From CAISIP01 sp965278985 (lineage in GTDB: Bacteria > Pseudomonadota > Gammaproteobacteria > Burkholderiales > Burkholderiaceae_C): 64,000 bases of DNA. Positions 42,448-50,448 of the stretch are shown here, one piece after another. The stretch spans positions 5,332,001 to 5,396,000 of the forward strand of contig OZ257131.1 of NCBI GenBank assembly GCA_965278985.1. Direction: 5' to 3'. Each line of letters starts with the position of its first letter. Position 1 is the first letter of the stretch. The translations under genes were made by a program, and so were the position numbers. The notes below the pieces were generated by a model. The model saw only the letters and a program-made list of their open reading frames with translations, did no database searches and was not told the origin of the DNA.

Positions 42448-43965
42448 TCAATCGTCCTGCACCGTCCAGTCCAGCAGTGCGTCGAAGGTGGCCCGCGCGG
42501 CTGCACTCGCGTTGGGGTGGTTGATGATGGCCACCACCACATAGCGCTTGCCGGTGGCGCCCATCACGTAGCCCGCGATGGCCGACACGTCGCGCAGGCT
42601 GCCGGTCTTGAGGTGGGCGCTGCCCAGGGCGCGCGAGCGGTTGCGCCGCATGGTGCCGTCGATGCCCGCCACCGGCAGCGAAGACATGAACTCGGGCATC
42701 ACTGGCGAGACGAACGCCGTCTGCAGCAACCTGCCCAGCGCCTGCGCGCTGATGCGCGAATCGCGCGACAGGCCCGAGCCGTTGTCCACCACGGGCGGCT
42801 CCAGCGGTGCCATGCGCTGCTGCCACCAGCGCAGCAGTGCGGCGCGCGCCAGGTCGGGGCTGGTCTGCGCCCCATTGGGAATACGCGCCACCACCGTGCT
42901 ATCGCTGCCATTGCCGCTATTTGCGCGCTGCGCCAGCCCCAGCGTCAGGAACACCTGCTGCGCCATCACGTTGTTGCTGAACTTGTTGATGTCGCGGATC
43001 ACCTCGGCCAGCGCGGGCGAGGCCATCTCGAAGCTGGGCGCCAGCGCACCTGCCGCGGGCCTGGGTGCCACGCCGTCGCGCACGCGGCCCGTCAGCCGGC
43101 CGCCCATGCTGCGCCACATGCCTTCCACGGTGCGTGCTGCGTAACTTGCCGGGTCCACATACGCGACAGGCCAGACGCGCTCCAGGCAGGTGGCAGGGTA
43201 ACTGCCGGCGAACTGCACGTGGTTGGCATCCGTGAAATCGGCGCGCAGGCTGGCGCGGTAGTCGCCACAGGCTTCCGAGGAGAGGGGCACGGTGGCGGGA
43301 ATGGCCACGCCGGCCATCGGCGGGTCGGCCGCGATGCGGGCCACGCCCGCGCCGGGGTCGGGCGTGAAGGTGAGCACCAGCGACTTGTAATTCAGCAGCA
43401 GCGCATCGGCCGAGGCGTTGTAGGGCCGCAGCGGCTCGCCGTCGAAGCTTGCCGGATCGGAGGGTGGCAGCACGAAGGCGCTGCGGTCGAGGACGATGTC
43501 TCCGCCGATCTGCTGCACCCCCAGGCCCTGGACGCGGCGCAGCAGCAGCCACAGGCGCTCCACCACCAGCTTGGGGTCGCCCTGTCCCTTGATCACCAGG
43601 TTGCCCTGCAGCACGCCCTCGCGTACCGGGCCGTCCAGCGTCACACCAGTGGTCCAGCTGAAGGCCGGGCCCAGCATCTCCAGCGCGGCGTAGGTGGTGA
43701 GCAGCTTCATCACCGAGGCCGGGTTCATGGGCGCCTGCGTGCGGTGCTCCAGTCGGGGCGTGGCCACGCCTTGCGCGTCGGCCACCAGAAGCGACACGGC
43801 CGTGGGCGGCAGCTTGGCGCGGCGCAGGGCGGCATCCACCTCGGAGGGCAGGGCCTGCTGGGCCAAGGCCGGTATGACCGACGCGAGCAGCAGGCCGGTC
43901 GCAAGCAGGTGGCGTGGATGCAGCGCCTGCGCAGCGCGGAAGAGGGTGGTGGCCATGCGGAGCAT
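42448..43965 (-). CDS. dacB: D-alanyl-D-alanine carboxypeptidase/endopeptidase (PBP4, S13 family)
   Basis: This 505-residue protein has a signal peptide ending near ALAQQ (residue 37). Active-site motifs are intact: SVMK (Ser84-Lys87), SNN in INKFSNNVMAQQ and KTG in SAHLKTGSLRDVS. It trims or cleaves peptidoglycan stem peptides and cross-bridges in the periplasm. Convergent with LysR, divergent from the EamA transporter gene. Confidence 0.95.
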   Translation of the reverse strand: MLRMATTLFRAAQALHPRHLLATGLLLASVIPALAQQALPSEVDAALRRAKLPPTAVSLLVADAQGVATPRLEHRTQAPMNPASVMKLLTTYAALEMLGPAFSWTTGVTLDGPVREGVLQGNLVIKGQGDPKLVVERLWLLLRRVQGLGVQQIGGDIVLDRSAFVLPPSDPASFDGEPLRPYNASADALLLNYKSLVLTFTPDPGAGVARIAADPPMAGVAIPATVPLSSEACGDYRASLRADFTDANHVQFAGSYPATCLERVWPVAYVDPASYAARTVEGMWRSMGGRLTGRVRDGVAPRPAAGALAPSFEMASPALAEVIRDINKFSNNVMAQQVFLTLGLAQRANSGNGSDSTVVARIPNGAQTSPDLARAALLRWWQQRMAPLEPPVVDNGSGLSRDSRISAQALGRLLQTAFVSPVMPEFMSSLPVAGIDGTMRRNRSRALGSAHLKTGSLRDVSAIAGYVMGATGKRYVVVAIINHPNASAAARATFDALLDWTVQDD

Positions 43966-44008
43966 CGGGGAAGTCTACCGGCGCGGGCGGCGCCCCGATA
44001 ATCCCCCC

Positions 44009-45061
44009 ATGTCTTCTTCCCGGCCCGCTGGTGGGCACTCCGGATGGCGCCTGTCGCCGCGCGCCATCGGGCTCCTGGCCGCCGTGGTCACGGTGTCCTT
44101 GTGGACCGCCTTCATCCTCGTGGCGCGGGCCTCGGCGGACCCGCTGCGCCATCCCCCCCTGGGGCCTTTCGATCTGGCCTTTGCGCGCATCCTGGGCGCT
44201 GCGGTGGTGCTGCTGCCCATGGGCTGGTGGATGGTGCGGCGCGACCGGGCGATGGCCGCCGGCCGCGGCCCTTCGGGCGTGCCGGTGGCGTCAGCGTTGT
44301 GGGGCTTTTCTCCGCTGCCGTGGGGCATCACGCTGCAGGTCGGCCTGTTCGGCGGCCTGCTCTATGCGCTGTGCTCCTATGCGGGTTTCGTCTATGCGCC
44401 GGCAGGCCATGCGTCGGTGCTGATGCCCGGCAGCCTGCCCTTGTGGACGGCGTTGCTGGCGCTGTGGGTGCTGCGCACGCCCATCACACCGGCGCGCGCC
44501 ACCGGGCTGGTGCTGATCGTGGCGGGGGACCTGCTGGTGGGGGGCGGCAGCCTGCTGCATGCCTTCGACGGTGGCACCGTGTGGATCGGCGACCTGCTGT
44601 TCATGGCCACGGCCTTCAGTTGGGCGGTCTATGGTGTGCTGGCGCGCAAGCACGGGCTGGACCCGGTGCGCTCCACGGTGGCGGTGGGGGTGCTGGCGTT
44701 TTGCGTGTACGTGCCGGCCTACCTCGCGCTGATGGCGCTGCAGGTGGTGCCGCCGCGCCTGCTGCAGGCGCCGCTGGGCGAGCTGCTGTTCCAGATGGCG
44801 TTCCAGGGCCTGGGGTCGGTGGTGATCGCGGGCATCGGCTTCGTGCGCATGGTGCAGCACTTCGGCCCGGTGCGCTCCACCATGCTCACCGCGGTGGTGC
44901 CAGGCCTTTCGGCGCTGGGGGCGGTGTGGCTGCTGGACGAGCCATTGCACACCAGCCTGCTGCTGGGCCTGGCGTTGGTGACGCTGGGCATCGTGTTCGG
45001 CGTGCGCGGCGTGCTGCCCGCACCGGCGGTGGCTGCGGCGCCCGCCACGCCCCGGGCCTGA
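44009..45061 (+). CDS. DMT superfamily (EamA) transporter
   Basis: This protein is 350 residues from ATG 44009. About ten hydrophobic helices are arranged as two EamA repeats (about 20-160 and 180-330). Visible landmarks are YAPAGHASVLMPGSLPLWTA and GFVRMVQHFGPVRSTMLTAV, the latter typical of repeat 2. Exports small metabolites or amino acids in known members; the substrate is unknown. tsaB follows after 12 bp. Confidence 0.88.
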   Translation: MSSSRPAGGHSGWRLSPRAIGLLAAVVTVSLWTAFILVARASADPLRHPPLGPFDLAFARILGAAVVLLPMGWWMVRRDRAMAAGRGPSGVPVASALWGFSPLPWGITLQVGLFGGLLYALCSYAGFVYAPAGHASVLMPGSLPLWTALLALWVLRTPITPARATGLVLIVAGDLLVGGGSLLHAFDGGTVWIGDLLFMATAFSWAVYGVLARKHGLDPVRSTVAVGVLAFCVYVPAYLALMALQVVPPRLLQAPLGELLFQMAFQGLGSVVIAGIGFVRMVQHFGPVRSTMLTAVVPGLSALGAVWLLDEPLHTSLLLGLALVTLGIVFGVRGVLPAPAVAAAPATPRA

Positions 45062-45073
45062 GGAAGCACCGCG

Positions 45074-45811
45074 ATGCAGCTCCTGGCACTGGACACCAGC
45101 ACCGAGACCCTGTCGGTGGCCGTCTGCACCGCTGCCGGCGACCCCGGCCGTGTGTGGCGGTTCGACGGAGTGGGCGGGGCGCAGGCTTCGGCCACGCTGC
45201 TGCCGCTGGTGCTGGACCTGATGGCGCAGGCCCGCGTCGGTTTCGCGACGCTCGACGCCATCGTCTTCGGCCGCGGGCCGGGTGCCTTCACGGGCCTGCG
45301 CACGGCCTGCGCCGTGGCCCAGGGCCTGGCCTTCGGCGCTGCGGCTGCGCGCGGCGGACGGCCCCTGGCGGTGCTGCCGGTGGACAGCCTGCTGGCCGTG
45401 GCAGAAGACGCGCGCTGGCGCCACGCACCCGATGCCGAGGCTCTGCGGGTGACGGCATTGCTCGACGCACGCATGGACCAGGTCTATGCGGCCACCTACG
45501 CCTACGCGGCCGGACAGTGGCAGACGCTGATGGCCCCGCTGCTCGACGCGCCCGAGGCCTTGCCCGCGCAGCGCGGCGGCGTGCTGGCGGGCAACGCCTT
45601 CGGCCTGTATGGCGAGCGGCTCGCGCACATCGGCGAAACCGCACGCGTGCCCGCGTTGCCCACGGCCGAAGCATTGCTGCGTGTGGCGCCGGCCCTGCTG
45701 GCGGCCGGGCTGGCGGTGCCGGCTGACCAGGCCTTGCCGCTGTACATCCGCGACAAGGTGGCCCAGACCACCGCCGAACGCGCGGCGCTGCGCGCGGGGG
45801 CAGCGTCGTGA
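45074..45811 (+). CDS. tsaB: tRNA threonylcarbamoyladenosine biosynthesis protein TsaB
   Basis: This 245-residue protein begins MQLLALDTSTETLSVAVCTA and holds VFGRGPGAFTGLRTACAVAQ, both TsaB signatures in an ASKHA-fold. With TsaD and TsaE it transfers threonylcarbamoyl to A37 of ANN-decoding tRNAs. It overlaps rimI by 4 bp. Confidence 0.95.
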   Translation: MQLLALDTSTETLSVAVCTAAGDPGRVWRFDGVGGAQASATLLPLVLDLMAQARVGFATLDAIVFGRGPGAFTGLRTACAVAQGLAFGAAAARGGRPLAVLPVDSLLAVAEDARWRHAPDAEALRVTALLDARMDQVYAATYAYAAGQWQTLMAPLLDAPEALPAQRGGVLAGNAFGLYGERLAHIGETARVPALPTAEALLRVAPALLAAGLAVPADQALPLYIRDKVAQTTAERAALRAGAAS

Positions 45812-46275
45812 ACGCCGTATTGCAACAGCCCGAGGCGCGCTTCGAGGCCATGGCCCCACGGCACCTGGATGCCGTCATGCAGGTGGAGTTGCAGGCCTAC
45901 GAACATCCCTGGATGACCGGCAACTTCCAGGATGCATTGCAGGCGGGCTACCAGGCCCAGGTGCTGTTCGCCGGCGATGCGTTGCTGGGCTACTTCATCG
46001 CCATGCGCGGAGTCGATGAGGTGCACCTGCTCAACATCACCGTGGCGCCGCAGTACCAGCGCCAGGGCTGGGCCCGCGTCATGCTCGACGCGCTGGCCCT
46101 GTGGTCGCGCGGCCAGGGCGTGCAATGGGTGTGGCTGGAGGTGCGCGTGGGCAACACCCGCGCCATGCGCATCTACGAGCAGCATGGCTACCGCCGCGTG
46201 GGCCAGCGCAAAGGTTATTACCCGGCCGGCCACGGCAAGCGCGAAGACGCGCTGGTCATGAGCCTGCGCCTGTGA
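45808..46275 (+). CDS. rimI: Ribosomal protein S18 alanine N-acetyltransferase
   Basis: This 155-residue GNAT acetyltransferase starts with GTG 45808 overlapping tsaB. The acetyl-CoA loop is VAPQYQRQGWARVMLDAL, followed by EVRVGNTRAMRIYEQHGYR and a RKGYYPAGHGKREDALVM C-terminal region, the RimI pattern. The tsaB-rimI pairing is conserved. Confidence 0.94.
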   Translation: MNAVLQQPEARFEAMAPRHLDAVMQVELQAYEHPWMTGNFQDALQAGYQAQVLFAGDALLGYFIAMRGVDEVHLLNITVAPQYQRQGWARVMLDALALWSRGQGVQWVWLEVRVGNTRAMRIYEQHGYRRVGQRKGYYPAGHGKREDALVMSLRL

Positions 46276-46288
46276 GGAGCGCCCACTG

Positions 46289-47155
46289 ATGGCCTTGAAC
46301 CTCGACACCCGCCAGCGCGCCATGCTCGAAGAGATGCATGTGCGTGTGTGGTGGCCCACGGAGGACGGTGCGGCAGAGCCTGCCGTTCCAACGGCACGCA
46401 CGGCGGCCGCCGCACCCGCCGTACCCGCGCTACCTCGCCTGCCGCCATCCGCACCGGTGCCGCCGGTGGTGGATGCCGGCATGGTAGCAGCGCCCCGCGA
46501 CGCGCCCCCCCCTGCGCCTGCGCCCCGTGCGGAGCCAGTCGACATCCCCGTGGCAACCCCAGGCGGATGGCTCGCCTTCCAGGAGGAAGTGGCCGCGTGC
46601 AATGCCTGCGGCCTGTGCGCCGGCCGCAAGTCGCCGCCCCCACGCCCTGCTGCCGACGCACCACTGCGGCAGCGCGACTGGCTGGTGGTGGGAGAGCCTC
46701 CAGGCGAGGCCGAAGAGCGTGCCGGCACTGCGTTCGTCGGAGAAGCCGGGCAGTTGCTCGACAACATGCTGCACGCGGTGCAGGTCTCGCGCAGTGCCGA
46801 AGGGGCCGCGGGCGCGTGGGCCACCAACGTCGTCCAGTGCCGCCCCGCGATGGCCCGCATCCCCGAGCCTGCCGAACTGCTGCGCTGCCGCCAGCACATC
46901 GACCAGCAGATCGCCCTGCTGCAGCCCAAGGTCATCCTCGCCATGGGCCGCTTCGCTACGCAGTCGCTGCTGGGTCCGGACAACCCCGCCCTCGTCGGCA
47001 AGCCCTTCGGCCAGCTGCGCGGCAGCGTGCATGCGCACGCGGGTGTCCCGGTGGTGGTGATGCAGCACCCCGAGCGGCTGCTGCGCGCGCCCGCGCAGAA
47101 AGCCGAGGCCTGGGTAGACCTGTGCCGCGCGCTGGAGATCGTGCGCGGCCGCTGA
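46289..47155 (+). CDS. Uracil-DNA glycosylase family 4/5-type protein
   Basis: This protein is 288 residues. A Pro/Ala-rich N-terminal extension of about 90 residues is followed by the Fe-S UDG fold. A CNACGLC cluster near residue 105 and two further Cys (QCRP and LLRCRQH) supply four ligands. The active-site motif is GEPPGEAEERAGTAFVGEAG and the second motif is MQHPERLLRAP. It removes uracil from DNA. It is the last core gene before the integron and is convergent with intI, with an 8-bp gap. Confidence 0.92.
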   Translation: MALNLDTRQRAMLEEMHVRVWWPTEDGAAEPAVPTARTAAAAPAVPALPRLPPSAPVPPVVDAGMVAAPRDAPPPAPAPRAEPVDIPVATPGGWLAFQEEVAACNACGLCAGRKSPPPRPAADAPLRQRDWLVVGEPPGEAEERAGTAFVGEAGQLLDNMLHAVQVSRSAEGAAGAWATNVVQCRPAMARIPEPAELLRCRQHIDQQIALLQPKVILAMGRFATQSLLGPDNPALVGKPFGQLRGSVHAHAGVPVVVMQHPERLLRAPAQKAEAWVDLCRALEIVRGR

Positions 47156-47163
47156 GTGCGGCG

Positions 47164-48012
47164 TCAGGCCGGTACCCATGCGTCCAGCGGGCTCGACAGG
47201 CCGGGTGCCGACGCCCGAGACGCTCCTCGTACAGATGGTGGCGCGGCTCCACGCCCGTCTGCGGATCGATGGACAGACCGTCCGCGGGAAACACCCAATG
47301 CCAGGCCCACGTGAGACCGGCGCGCGGGTATTTGGTGTCCAGCGCATGGGGCAGGTAGACGCCGCTGCGCCCCGCAGCGCGGTCAGCTGCCCAGAGTGCA
47401 CGTGCGCGGGCCAATTGCGCGCGCAACGGCTCCACCAAGTTGCGCGGCAGCATCACCACGCGGTCCTTGTCGCCTTTGCCGCTGCGGACCACGATGGCAT
47501 GGCGATCAAAGTCGATGTCCTTCACCCGCAGTGCCAGCCCCTCGGCCAATCGCATGCCCGTGCCATACAGCATGCGGGCCAATAGCCCCTCTACCCCATC
47601 CATATATCAGCACCGCCTGCACCTCGGACTGGCTCAGAACCGCGGGGATGCGCTTGCGTTCTGGTGGACGGCCGATGGATTGAAGCCAGGGCAGTTCCAT
47701 ATCCAGCACCTGCCGGTACATGAACAGCAGCGCATTGAAGGCCTGTCGGTGTGTGGCCGGCGACACCTGCCGCTCGTTGGCCAGCATGGTGAGAAAGGCC
47801 TCCACCTCCGCTTGCCCCAGCTCGCGTGGATGCCGCATGGCGCCGCTGTTTCGCGCCTGCCAGCGAATGAAAAAGCGTGCCCAGTGCAGGTAGGCTTTTT
47901 CGGTCTGAAAGCTATAGTGGAGATACCGAATGCGCTCGCGAACCTGATCCAGCAGCCGCTTGGACTGCAGTTCTGGCACGGCGTCTTTCTGAGGTTTGTT
48001 ATACCTGTTCAT
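47164..48012 (-). pseudogene. intI: Integron integrase IntI, inactivated
   Basis: From ATG 48012 (MNRYNKPQKDAV) the product follows IntI1 closely: LLDQVRERIRYLHYSFQTEKA, VEAFLTMLANERQVSPATHRQ, LPWLQSIGRP. Near 47,600-47,606 the frame shifts in an ATATAT run. Translation resumes as MDGVEGLLARMLYGTGMRLAEG with the box-I Arg, then SGKGDKDRVVMLP with the conserved Lys. After RRHHLYEERL (about 47,215) a jump leads directly to GLSSPLDAWVPA and stop 47164, in a third frame. About 70 residues are missing; these hold the catalytic His, Arg, His and the nucleophile Tyr. The protein cannot recombine. Transcribed away from the array as in typical integrons. Confidence 0.93.
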
Positions 48013-48018
48013 GCATCC

Positions 48019-48048
48019 AGTATTCGGATGCAAGCTGTTGTCTGTAAA
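48019..48048 (-). promoter_or_regulatory. Possible intI promoter
   Basis: On the minus strand TTTACA (48048-48043) and AATACT (48024-48019) are 18 bp apart, just before the ATG at 48012. It would drive the integrase remnant. No LexA box was recognised and no convincing cassette promoter was found. Confidence 0.3.
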
Positions 48049-48065
48049 GGGGATTAACGCAATGC

Positions 48066-48132
48066 TCCGCCCGTGTTATCCAGCAGAAGGTCTACAAAGT
48101 CCGCAGAACTGCGGGATACATCAAAGTTAGAT
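48066..48132 (+). other. attI: attI recombination site of the integron
   Basis: Between intI and the first cassette a core site GTTAGAT lies at 48126-48132, fitting GTTRRRY. The extent upstream is approximate. It directly abuts cassette 1, whose ATG (48131) overlaps the core. Confidence 0.75.
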
Positions 48133-48532
48133 GCCAATGGACCCTCGCGCGCGCCTTGCACTTCTAGCTGTGCCAGCAGCACTGGCTGTATGGCTCGGCT
48201 GGTTCTTCTATCAGCCAACAGTGCTCGTGTGGGACGCACCTTTTTTTGTAGTCGTGGTCATGGCGGGGGCGTGCTGGCTTTTCTGGTTTGTCATCCTCAC
48301 GCCAATTTGGCTTCCGGCGCTGGTGCCCAATTCAATGCCTAGGTTTGCGCGTGCGATGCATCTGGTTTGCGGCGTGTTGTTACTTTTGCCGCTGCTACCT
48401 CTGACTGCGTTTCTGCTCTTCGGAAGCACAACCAAGTCAATCACGATCGGTGCTTCTGCGGCGGCAGTCTTCGGCGCTTGGCATCTAACATTGCGCTCCA
48501 TCCGACCGCCTGCGGCGTCGGCTGAGCGCTAG
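48131..48532 (+). CDS. Cassette 1: four-helix membrane protein (copy of cassette 17)
   Basis: This 133-residue protein has hydrophobic segments at about 7-27, 33-57, 75-97 and 101-118. The start ATG overlaps the attI core; the second ATG (48137) is equally possible. The last residues SIRPPAASAER are encoded by attC1. Cassette 17 (55,409) is the same gene with three amino-acid changes (W21C, V40A, T57M). First position in an integron is normally the best expressed. Function unknown; no family recognised. Confidence 0.75.
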   Translation: MPMDPRARLALLAVPAALAVWLGWFFYQPTVLVWDAPFFVVVVMAGACWLFWFVILTPIWLPALVPNSMPRFARAMHLVCGVLLLLPLLPLTAFLLFGSTTKSITIGASAAAVFGAWHLTLRSIRPPAASAER

Positions 48533-48540
48533 CGTTAAAT
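48483..48540 (+). repeat. attC1 (58 bp)
   Basis: Starts ATCTAAC, ends GTTAAAT; the central arms CCGACCGCC and GGCGTCGG pair around TGC. It overlaps the end of the cassette 1 gene. Confidence 0.9.
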
Positions 48541-48543
48541 CGC

Positions 48544-48902
48544 ATGATGAGCTGTCCTCACTGCAATGCCCTCGGAATTCATTCCGGAGCAAAGCGTTGG
48601 TCAAGCAGAGAGGCTCCGGCTACTTGTGCCGAATGCGGGAAGCTTTCCCACGTCATCGCCAGCACTGGGTCCGGCATACCTTTTGCCACGCTACTCGTCG
48701 TTGTTGCTTTTTCCGTAATAGGGCGTTTGTCGGTCACCCCGGATTGGGCGGTCTTTGCGGCATTCCTTTCGCCCTTGCGTACAACGTCTGGGCTTGGCGG
48801 AAAGCTGAAATGTTCCCAATTTCTTCCGACGCTGCATCTTCGGCGCGCAAGGTTGGCTGGTTGGTCAACTTGCTTGCAGTGCTGGGATTTTTCGGATCTT
48901 GA
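48544..48902 (+). pseudogene. Cassette 2: zinc-ribbon membrane protein, frameshifted
   Basis: From ATG 48544 the product begins MMSCPHCNALG and has a second pair CAEC, so a Zn ribbon, then a hydrophobic segment PFATLLVVVAFSVIG. Near 48,760 the frame changes. The continuing sensible sequence is in another frame (IPFALAYNVWAWRKAEMFPI, then KVGWLVNLLAVLGFFGS) and stops at 48902. Left in its own frame the protein runs on to 48930 with a tail that looks random. A single indel explains this. The intact product would have about 119 residues. Confidence 0.6.
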
Positions 48903-48924
48903 CCAGTATGGGGATGACGATGCG

Positions 48925-48982
48925 ATTTAACATTTCTTTCCATCGGACCGCCTTCGGCGTCCGCTGAAATCAGACGTTAAGC
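48925..48982 (+). repeat. attC2 (58 bp)
   Basis: Starts ATTTAAC, ends GTTAAGC; central hairpin CGGACCGCCTTCGGCGTCCG. Confidence 0.9.
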
Positions 48983-48995
48983 ATCAGGAGCAACG

Positions 48996-49247
48996 ATGGT
49001 TGGCAAGTACATGAAGCGTGGCGCGATCATCGACACGATAAAAAGTGAAGAGCGCACGAACGCGATTCAGAAGCGCCAAGGCACTCGCCATCCTGTGCGT
49101 ACCACCGTTTGCGGCTGTCCCGATCCAAATTGCGGGGCGTGGCACACGATCCTGCAGGATCGGATTCTACCTACGGCAGGAGAGGCGCCCTCAATACTCA
49201 AAGCAGAGAAGGCAGCGCGGAGCTTGAAGAAAGTGACTCATGCTTAA
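48996..49247 (+). CDS. Cassette 3: small hypothetical protein
   Basis: This 83-residue basic protein starts at ATG 48996 behind AGGAG (48986-48990), one of the few cassettes with its own clear ribosome-binding site. Contains CGCPDPNCGAWH, a possible metal-binding turn. TAA lies inside the attC3 start. No family recognised. Confidence 0.65.
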   Translation: MVGKYMKRGAIIDTIKSEERTNAIQKRQGTRHPVRTTVCGCPDPNCGAWHTILQDRILPTAGEAPSILKAEKAARSLKKVTHA

Positions 49248-49298
49248 CAGGTCAGCGCATCGGACCGCCTGCGGCGGCCGCTGGCCTCTGCGTTGAGC
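49242..49298 (+). repeat. attC3 (57 bp)
   Basis: Starts GCTTAAC, ends GTTGAGC; the centre is CGGACCGCCTGCGGCGGCCG. Confidence 0.9.
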
Positions 49299-49303
49299 CG
49301 CAA

Positions 49304-49663
49304 ATGCCACGGACTATCTACTGCTGGCGCTGTCGAATGGAACTCCCGATGCTCACCGACGACGAGTGGGAGGAAGTCGCGCCTTCGCTTACGAACGCAA
49401 TCAGCCAGATCAAGGAGTACCGGGAACTGCATCAGTGTTCGCTTGGGGAAGCCACCGCGAAGGGCTTTGGTAAAGCGGCTCTAGTTGCCTACAAGCGAAT
49501 TACCGGATTCAAGGAAACAAATCCCAACGCGCTGTTCCATCACAGGCTCAGCATGTACGGACCGCCTTGTCGCGCTTGCGGGAAGCCGCTCAGAACGCCA
49601 CAGGCCAGATTCTGTGCAATGTGCAGTACGGAGCGCGCTCCCGAGGAGCACCAGGGTGTTTAG
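49304..49663 (+). CDS. Cassette 4: cysteine-pair protein, hypothetical
   Basis: This 119-residue protein starts MPRTIYCWRCRMELPML, giving a first CxxC. The C-terminal part has CRACGKPLRTPQARFCAMC, two further CxxC pairs typical of a zinc ribbon. A helical middle (EWEEVAPSLTNAISQIKEY) links them. Soluble. Resembles hypothetical proteins I recall from integron cassettes, but no function is known. Confidence 0.7.
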   Translation: MPRTIYCWRCRMELPMLTDDEWEEVAPSLTNAISQIKEYRELHQCSLGEATAKGFGKAALVAYKRITGFKETNPNALFHHRLSMYGPPCRACGKPLRTPQARFCAMCSTERAPEEHQGV

Positions 49664-49672
49664 GGTCGTGCG

Positions 49673-49729
49673 GTTCAACCTTTCGCTCCAGCGGACGGCT
49701 TCGCCGCCCGCTGAGCTCGCACGTTAGGC
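49673..49729 (+). repeat. attC4 (57 bp, subtype with GCGGACGGCTTCGCCGCCCGC)
   Basis: Starts GTTCAAC, ends GTTAGGC. The same central sequence recurs in attC9, attC14, nearly in attC27, and in the truncated attC35. Confidence 0.9.
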
Positions 49730-49733
49730 ATCA

Positions 49734-50012
49734 ATGAAAACCAGCCTCAAGCTTGTGCTGTGGTATTTGCTGGCATGCTTTGCGACGATGCTTCTGTCGG
49801 TCATTTTTAACCCCCCACACGCACACGTTCCTGTTCTTGCTCTGCTGGCGTTGTCTCCGCTATTGCCGGCTCTCATCACACAATCGATGATTGAACATGG
49901 AGTGACGCTTGGAGATCTGATGCAGCTTGTGGTTTTCTTCGCCTTGTTCGGCGGCCTCGCATATCGGACTTTTCGTCAGTTGAAAGAGGTCAAGCATGAG
50001 GCAAATGCCTAA
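49734..50012 (+). CDS. Cassette 5: three-helix membrane protein
   Basis: This 92-residue protein starts at ATG 49734, four bases after the attC4 core. Hydrophobic stretches LVLWYLLACFATMLLSVIF (about 6-25), VPVLALLALSPLLPALI (32-48) and LMQLVVFFALFGGLAYRTF (62-80) are visible. A charged C-terminus (KEVKHEANA) ends in the attC5 TAA. Unknown function. Confidence 0.7.
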   Translation: MKTSLKLVLWYLLACFATMLLSVIFNPPHAHVPVLALLALSPLLPALITQSMIEHGVTLGDLMQLVVFFALFGGLAYRTFRQLKEVKHEANA

Positions 50013-50064
50013 CAGGTTGGTCCATCGGACCGCCTGCGGCGTCCGCTGACCAACGGCGTTAAGC
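50007..50064 (+). repeat. attC5 (58 bp)
   Basis: Starts GCCTAAC, ends GTTAAGC. The outer arms GTTGGTCC and the complementary ACCAAC are well preserved. Confidence 0.9.
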
Positions 50065-50071
50065 GACAGAG

Positions 50072-50383
50072 ATGCAACTCAAACCACCGACCTTGAGTCG
50101 ACCGCTGTATTTGCGAGATTGGTCCGCGCTCTGGTTCGCGCTGGCGAGTGGTGTTTGCGCGTGGCTTTGGCACAGGCCGTCGGGTTTGCCTGGGATATTG
50201 GTGTCTGTTGTGATTGGAGGGCCTGTCTTCTGGCTTGTTCTCGGCCCTGGGCTTCACCGTGCTTATCACCATCATTCACTGGTCGTGAGGGCCCTATCTC
50301 CATTTGTCGCCGTTGCGGTGCTGGTTGTTGTCATGCGGCATGTCGTCCCTGCAGTAAGCGCGTATGTCGGACGAGTCGCTTAA
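50072..50383 (+). CDS. Cassette 6: membrane protein (copy of cassette 13)
   Basis: This 103-residue protein starts MQLKPPTLSRPLYLRDWSAL. Hydrophobic segments lie at about 18-33, 37-60 and 71-92. The cassette is exactly 371 bp, the same as cassette 13, and the two proteins differ at about eight positions. Function unknown. Confidence 0.72.
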   Translation: MQLKPPTLSRPLYLRDWSALWFALASGVCAWLWHRPSGLPGILVSVVIGGPVFWLVLGPGLHRAYHHHSLVVRALSPFVAVAVLVVVMRHVVPAVSAYVGRVA

Positions 50384-50435
50384 CAGGCCAGTCCATCCGA
50401 CCGCCTTCGGCGTCGGCTGACCGGCGGCGTTAGAT
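50378..50435 (+). repeat. attC6 (58 bp)
   Basis: Starts GCTTAAC, ends GTTAGAT; centre CCGACCGCCTTCGGCGTCGG. Confidence 0.9.
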
Positions 50436-50448
50436 CGCGGGAGAGACA

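Noticed and set aside
47164..48012. Phage-type tyrosine recombinase rather than IntI
   Set aside because: The sequence follows IntI1 throughout, including the RRHHLYE segment and SPLDA end, and it lies divergently next to an attC array.
48013..48126. A strong cassette promoter (Pc) in attI
   Set aside because: No pair of -35 and -10 hexamers reading to the right with reasonable match was found; TTGTCT at 48,038 has no fitting -10.
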